Source of the DNA: Halomonas korlensis
GTDB lineage: Bacteria; Pseudomonadota; Gammaproteobacteria; Pseudomonadales; Halomonadaceae
Reading direction: 5' to 3'
Assembly: GCF_900116705.1 (NCBI RefSeq)
Contig: NZ_FPBP01000001.1
Location: forward strand, 547,403 to 611,402
Length of the DNA stretch: 64,000 nt
The translations under genes were made by a program, and so were the position numbers. Of this stretch, positions 62,014 through 64,000 are shown piece by piece; the first letter of the stretch is position 1, and every line of letters starts with the position of its first letter. The notes beneath the pieces were generated by a model, which saw only the letters and a list, made by a program, of their open reading frames with translations, made no database searches and had not been told where the DNA came from.

Positions 62014-62472
62014 ATGGATTACGAGATTCCGATCCTGGATATGCTGACGCGGCTTGTCGTCGCCGTGGGCCTGGCGCTACTGCTGGGCCTTGAACGCGAA
62101 CTTCGAGGCAAGCCGGCAGGGTTACGCTCGCACATGCTGGTCTCACTGGGGGCCGCCGCTTTCACCATTCTCGGCATGAGCATCATGTATGAGACAGCGG
62201 TGGGAGATCCTTCAGCGCGGATCGATCCCACCCGTGTCATCGAAGGCATCGTCGGTGGGATCGGCTTCCTCGGTGCCGGGAGTATCATTCGAAGCGGGGG
62301 CAGCATAACCGGTCTAACGACTGGCGCTTCAATCTGGTTGGCGGGTGCCGTCGGGGTGGCCGCCGGCTTGAACAACTTCCCCCTTGCCGGGATGGTAACC
62401 GCCCTTGCCCTGGTGATCATCGTGGTGCTCGGCTTCTTCGAGCGGGAGCTTATCAACAAGCGCAAGAAATAA
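62014..62472 (+). CDS. MgtC/SapB-family membrane protein
   Basis: A 152-residue protein with about four membrane segments: L-L-L-G-L-E-R-E-L-R-G-K-P-A-G-L-R-S-H-M-L-V is the family signature, followed by G-I-G-F-L-G-A-G-S-I-I-R and T-T-G-A-S-I-W-L-A-G-A-V-G-V-A-A-G. It lacks the long C-terminal domain of Salmonella MgtC. The family helps in magnesium limitation and in inhibiting the F1F0 ATPase in some pathogens; here a simple magnesium or osmotic role is likelier. Confidence 0.9.
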   Translation: MDYEIPILDMLTRLVVAVGLALLLGLERELRGKPAGLRSHMLVSLGAAAFTILGMSIMYETAVGDPSARIDPTRVIEGIVGGIGFLGAGSIIRSGGSITGLTTGASIWLAGAVGVAAGLNNFPLAGMVTALALVIIVVLGFFERELINKRKK

Positions 62473-62524
62473 TCTTTGGGAACGGCCAAGGTAGAAAGGG
62501 CCAAAGCGTTAAAACTTAAGATTG

Positions 62525-62695
62525 TAAAAAACCCGACCTCTCGGCCGGGCTTTCAACACTTGCTCTTCCCTGTCATCTCTCCACGAACTTCCTGTTCGTG
62601 CATCCTTGAGAGCATCGAGCCTTCCCTGCTCGGTCTTCCCTGTCGAGCATTCCTTGCTCTACGTGCTCAGGATGCCAGTCGTTTCCTGCAGATGA
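62525..62695 (-). ncRNA. CsrB/RsmZ-like CsrA-sequestering RNA, copy 2
   Basis: On the minus strand, seven GGA motifs occur in about 125 nt (GCAGGAAA, CAAGGAAT, CAGGGAAG twice, CAAGGATG, ACAGGAAG and CAGGGAAG). Three sit in clear hairpin loops: GAGC-loop-GCTC (plus 62645-62659), CGAGC-loop-GCTCG (62616-62632) and CACGAAC-AGGAA-GTTCGTG (62582-62600). A terminator follows: CCCGGCC and GGTCGGG around GAGA (plus 62532-62549), then TTTTTT. It resembles copy 1 over about 80 nt. The 5' end is not determined; the promoter would lie near 62700-62760, directly beside the IS3 element. Confidence 0.78.
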
Positions 62696-62770
62696 TTTAA
62701 CCTACGCTAACGAAACAAAAAAATTTCCGCCCTCTCAGCTGTATCTGGGTGAAGGCAGAAATTGTAGTGG

Positions 62771-63966
<1,196 letters not shown>

Positions 63967-64000
63967 CTACGTTGGTGTCCGGTTTCATTGGACCACTACA

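Overview
The window is about 60% G+C gammaproteobacterial chromosome. Gene content (TrkH potassium uptake, phasin, AbrB-type and SLC13 transporters, PldA, a complete tad pilus locus, short yqjD-type operon) fits a Halomonas-like member of the Halomonadaceae; this is inference from gene content, not a database match. Most of it is ordinary core sequence, but 35.5-43.4 kb, downstream of a tRNA-Ser gene, is an eroded accessory island, and 49.7-54.7 kb and 62.7-64.0 kb carry insertion sequences and debris.

Layout: 1-2852, the end of an ATP-grasp protein followed by a 681-residue unknown protein with a papain-like Gln/Cys/His/Asn pattern. 2.9-11.1 kb, AbrB-like membrane protein, TlyA, MscK-like channel, phospholipase A1, a yqjD-yqjE-yqjK-like stress operon and a CopD-like protein. 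11.2-14.7 kb, phasin with 11-residue repeats, a HI0933-type flavoprotein and an AraC-type regulator. 14.7-27.3 kb, a 13-gene tad operon on the minus strand running from the Flp pilin through prepilin peptidase, an extra AAA ATPase, CpaB, secretin, small lipoprotein, TadZ, TadA, TadB, TadC, TadD, TadE to TadG. 27.8-32.1 kb, an RND efflux pair. 32.2-35.1 kb, a DUF3617 protein, a GntR regulator and an Old Yellow Enzyme.

35.4-43.4 kb begins with tRNA-Ser(GGA) and two direct repeats that look like integrase arm sites. It holds a umuC remnant, a SRAP gene broken in a G8 tract, a two-gene cassette of an NdpA/YejK-like nucleoid protein with a large C-terminally membrane-anchored unknown protein, a frameshifted CI-like repressor with two operators, broken ribbon-helix-helix genes, a NERD protein with four CxxC pairs and an IS3 remnant. 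No integrase is visible.

43.4-49.0 kb is a glycolysis/gluconeogenesis group: gap, ppsA, an unknown protein with an HEPN-type R-H-x6-H motif, and a pfkB-like kinase. It is followed by a cupin, an IS5 remnant fused to the end of a Crp/Fnr gene, a phage-type phosphatase, an SLC13 transporter, an intact IS5-family element, and trkH in an apparent operon with a KdpD-like kinase that lacks the usual N-terminal KdpD domain and with KdpE. The last part has a glutaredoxin-MauE gene, a YciF-like protein, a TauE/SafE protein, MgtC and a complete IS3-family element ending at the last base.

The most notable non-coding content is a pair of paralogous minus-strand RNAs (about 36.28-36.42 kb and 62.53-62.70 kb). 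Each has six or seven GGA motifs, many in hairpin loops, followed by an intrinsic terminator, as in CsrB/RsmZ RNAs that sequester CsrA/RsmA; the first has a GacA/UvrY-like box upstream.
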